The notes under the pieces were generated by a model that was not told the origin of the DNA, made no database searches, and was given only the letters and a program-made list of their open reading frames with translations. This document shows, piece by piece, positions 52,801-56,666 of a stretch of 64,000 nucleotides of DNA. How positions within the stretch are numbered: position 1 is the stretch's first letter; each line of letters starts with the position of its first letter. The DNA is from Sacculina carcini (Eukaryota > Arthropoda > Thecostraca > Sacculinidae). The stretch is taken from the NCBI GenBank assembly GCA_916048095.2, contig OU696584.1, positions 4,181,849 to 4,245,848 of the forward strand, written 5' to 3'. Both the position numbers and the translations under genes were made by a program.

Positions 52801-54856
52801 AGAAATCTTGTTTTCTTCAATACGGTATAATTTTTAATTTTCCAAAGTGTGTCTGAAGGAAGTTACGGCGGTGTAAAGTCAAAATGTCGTGTTGCCAATT
52901 TGACATCTATTATGCGCACTTGCGATTACACATGAATATACACTGATTTAATTTCACTGAAGTTCAATCACAATTTACGCACTTGCGATTACACAGGAAT
53001 ATACTACTGTGTAGTTAATTTTGTGTTCTACAAGATAAGCTATAATTTAAATCCACAAATGATACAAAAAAACGTGTAAAATTGGCAAAATTCTCAAATA
53101 CATCCAAAATTACACTTGAACGCCGGGCGACTAAAATAAACTCATTTTTCTACTATTTTCCAGTAACTATTTGTTACATATAAAAATAAATTATACCATC
53201 GTGCTGGAAATTTTGTTTTCTACAATGCAGTATAATTTTTAATTTTCCAAAGTGTATCTGAAGGAAGTTAAAGCGGTGTAAAGTCAAAAGGACATATTGC
53301 CAATTTGCAGCTATTATGCGCACTTGCGATTTCACAGGAATATACACCGATACAATTTCACTGAAGCCCAATCACAATTAAGAATGTATCATATTAGCTC
53401 CAAGCATGGATGGTGTGGTTTTATTGCGTACAGTTTAATTAATGCTACACTATACTGAATATATAGGCTTTATTGTCCTCAATATTTACACATGAGTTGT
53501 TCCGCACGACGGGCGGGTAAAATGCTACTGAGAACAAAGTAAACTACTGAATTTTACTGTGTAATTTAATTGGTTTTATTTCAAGCTGCATACGCTTAAG
53601 TTGCATAAGGATATGGGTTGTAATATCATGCAATGCCAACTATATGCATATGCTGTTTTAGCGGAAGCATTAATCTGGAATTATAGAGATGACATAAATT
53701 TCATTGTTTTGATAGTATTACACTTCTGAATTTTTACACACGAAGGACGGGTGTGAATTTGAGCAGCGTTGAGGGAAAAAAACTTCGTCAATAATTAAGA
53801 TATTAAGAATATAAGAATATAAGATAATTAAGAATTGACACATTAATATTTTCCTATTGGATAAGATTTTTGCTTTTTGATTCATATTATTTTATTAATA
53901 GCTCCGCACGACGGGCGGGTTTAAATACGAGGCTGTTTGAGGGAAAACATTTTGCCACATCTAAAATAAAAACATTCATATTTAGACTTTTCTATTGTTT
54001 AAGACTTTTTATGGGTTTACTTTTTATTTTTTTATTTCTAATCGTTTTTTATTAATTCAATATTTATTTTACTTTATTTATTGTTCTGCACAACGGGCGG
54101 GTTTTGATGCTAGATGGTGATATTAAGTTATAAATATACTTTGAAAACATTATGATACAAAAGTTTAGTCACTTTACATTGTTTTGAGTCTGAGTTCTGA
54201 ATTATTCAGCACGACGGGCAGGTCTAAATATGAGGCGATTTAGGCAAACTATTTTGTCAAAATAATATAAAAATATAGAAATTTAGACTTTATATGGGTT
54301 TACTCCATTCATTTTTAATTCATATTCCTTTTATCTTATGAATTGAATACAAATTTAATAGTATGAATTGTTCCGCACGACGGGCGGGTTTACATGCTAG
54401 CATTTTCATTGTTTGTTACGTGGTTGTGTTCTAAATTATTCCGCACGACGGGTAGGTTCATATATGAGGCGGAATGAGGGATAATATTTTGTCAAATTTA
54501 AAATAAAAATATTCAGATTTAGAGTTTTTATTGGTGAACGTATATACAGGTTATATTTTTTGCTTTTTTATTTGTATTCAGTTTATTTTATGGATTGAAT
54601 ATGAATTCTACTTTATGAATTGTTCCGCACTTATTTTATTTTGATTTATACACTTATACACTTACTTTATTTTGATTTATACACTACCTCACTTATAATA
54701 TTTTGTCAAAAAAAAAAGATTAAACTTAGACTTTTCAATTGATTACAATTTTATGAGTGTGCCCTTTTTCATATTTAATTTTTCTATATTTTTTATGAAT
54801 TAAACATTAATTTCATTTTAAGAATTGTTCCGCACAACGGGCGGGTTTTAATGCTA

Positions 54857-54939
<83 letters not shown>

Positions 54940-56594
54940 TGATGCGTAATATACTTCAGGGTGTGTTCAAGGAAATAGTCACGAGGTTTAGTCATATATG
55001 TAGCACAATATGGAGATATCACTAACGGTTTTGGATTTGAATCACTGATCTGTTTATAGTCACTGACGAAGGTCTCAAGACCGAAACGTTTGACAAAGAT
55101 TGGCAGTCATTTGTGTTTTCTTTTCTTTCTTCATATATGTCGAAAACTTCAAATATATATATATATATATACACATACAGTGGTTGCAGCGTGCGATAAA
55201 TATGAGCGATAATTTTCGTTGAGGTCAAACCTTTTATCGTTTATCCTTTATCGCAATGATTTCTAAAAGTATCGCTCATTCACTTATCGCTAGTCCTAAA
55301 AATGAGGAACGATAAACGTTAAGTTCAAAATTATTTTGTAAAAATTAAAAACGGCAATATTCACAACACCCCGCCTGACGTTTTCAGACCAGTTCAAGCT
55401 GAGAGTATATATAGGGTAGAGACTAGAAGGGTCAACACTGGCTTAAAGGTGAATCCTGAAAAACCTCATATGAGAGATGTCAAGTGTGTGCCGCTGACCA
55501 ATTCCATTATTATCCACAGCTGCAGTGCGCCAGTCTCGCTGGAGTTCTCGAGTTAGGAGGGTGTGTGCCGCTCTATCCCATGCGCCTTGACCCACCCTAA
55601 ACATGGCCCCTTCATATTGAAGCATGTGTCCTCTGCCCTTGGAGAAGACAACAAGGAGAGGTTCATTGACTTTGCGGATCCAGAGTGCAATTTTGGGAGG
55701 GGCTGAAATTTGGGGGCGATCAGTCATGTACATGCATCATTTTGCAACGTCTTTGCGACAATGGTGATATCAACAACTTCTGCAGAACAATATTTATTTT
55801 GCCCTCTTTTAGTGAACCTCTCGGTTATGAGGAGCTAGTAGGAACATTTTTGGGGACTTCAGCTCGCTGAGTCCCCTCTGGATCCGCCAGTGACACCTGA
55901 CCCTCTCCCCTCGAGCCAGAATCAGGACATGGTGACAGAAATGCTTAAAAGAAGCCAGTGTCGACCCATTTGCCTCCTGGAGAGTTCCACTATCACGGAG
56001 GAGGGACACCTGAAGAAGAACCAAGAAGGAGGTGGACTCCTGGGGCAGGAGCAAGATGGCAGAGGTGAAGCCTGGGCAATTCCCGAGCATGTACAGGGAG
56101 AAGTGATCTCGCTGTTAATCAAGTACAACACGGCCTTGCCCAGCTCTGCTGCCGTGGAGCGCATGTTCAGCACTGCTGGTGATGTCCTCAGGCCCAGGCG
56201 TGCATGCATGACTAGGGACAGGCTAGAGAAGCTGGTCTTCACCAAGGGAGACATGCAGCTCCTGGATGCTGTCTTGAGGAGGGAGAGTCTGAGTCAGAGA
56301 GACTAATGTGGAATAGAACTTGTAGGCCATAGACTGGTTCCAATGACAGTTTTTGTCTAGGTTAATTAATTTTCACTGTGGAAAAATAGTTTGTATGTTT
56401 TTTAATTAGTTCAACTAAATAAACTACTTATGGTTTATCGCTTTTGCAAAATCGCAAATTAAAATTTTTTCTCGCTATCGTTTATCGCAGGTTGTTTTTT
56501 TTTAAATATTTTCATTTATCGTTTATCGCAGGTTGGGAAAACATTATCGTGTTATCGTTATCGCAAGTTAGAAAAAAAGTTATCGCAGAAACCA

Positions 56595-56666
<72 letters not shown>

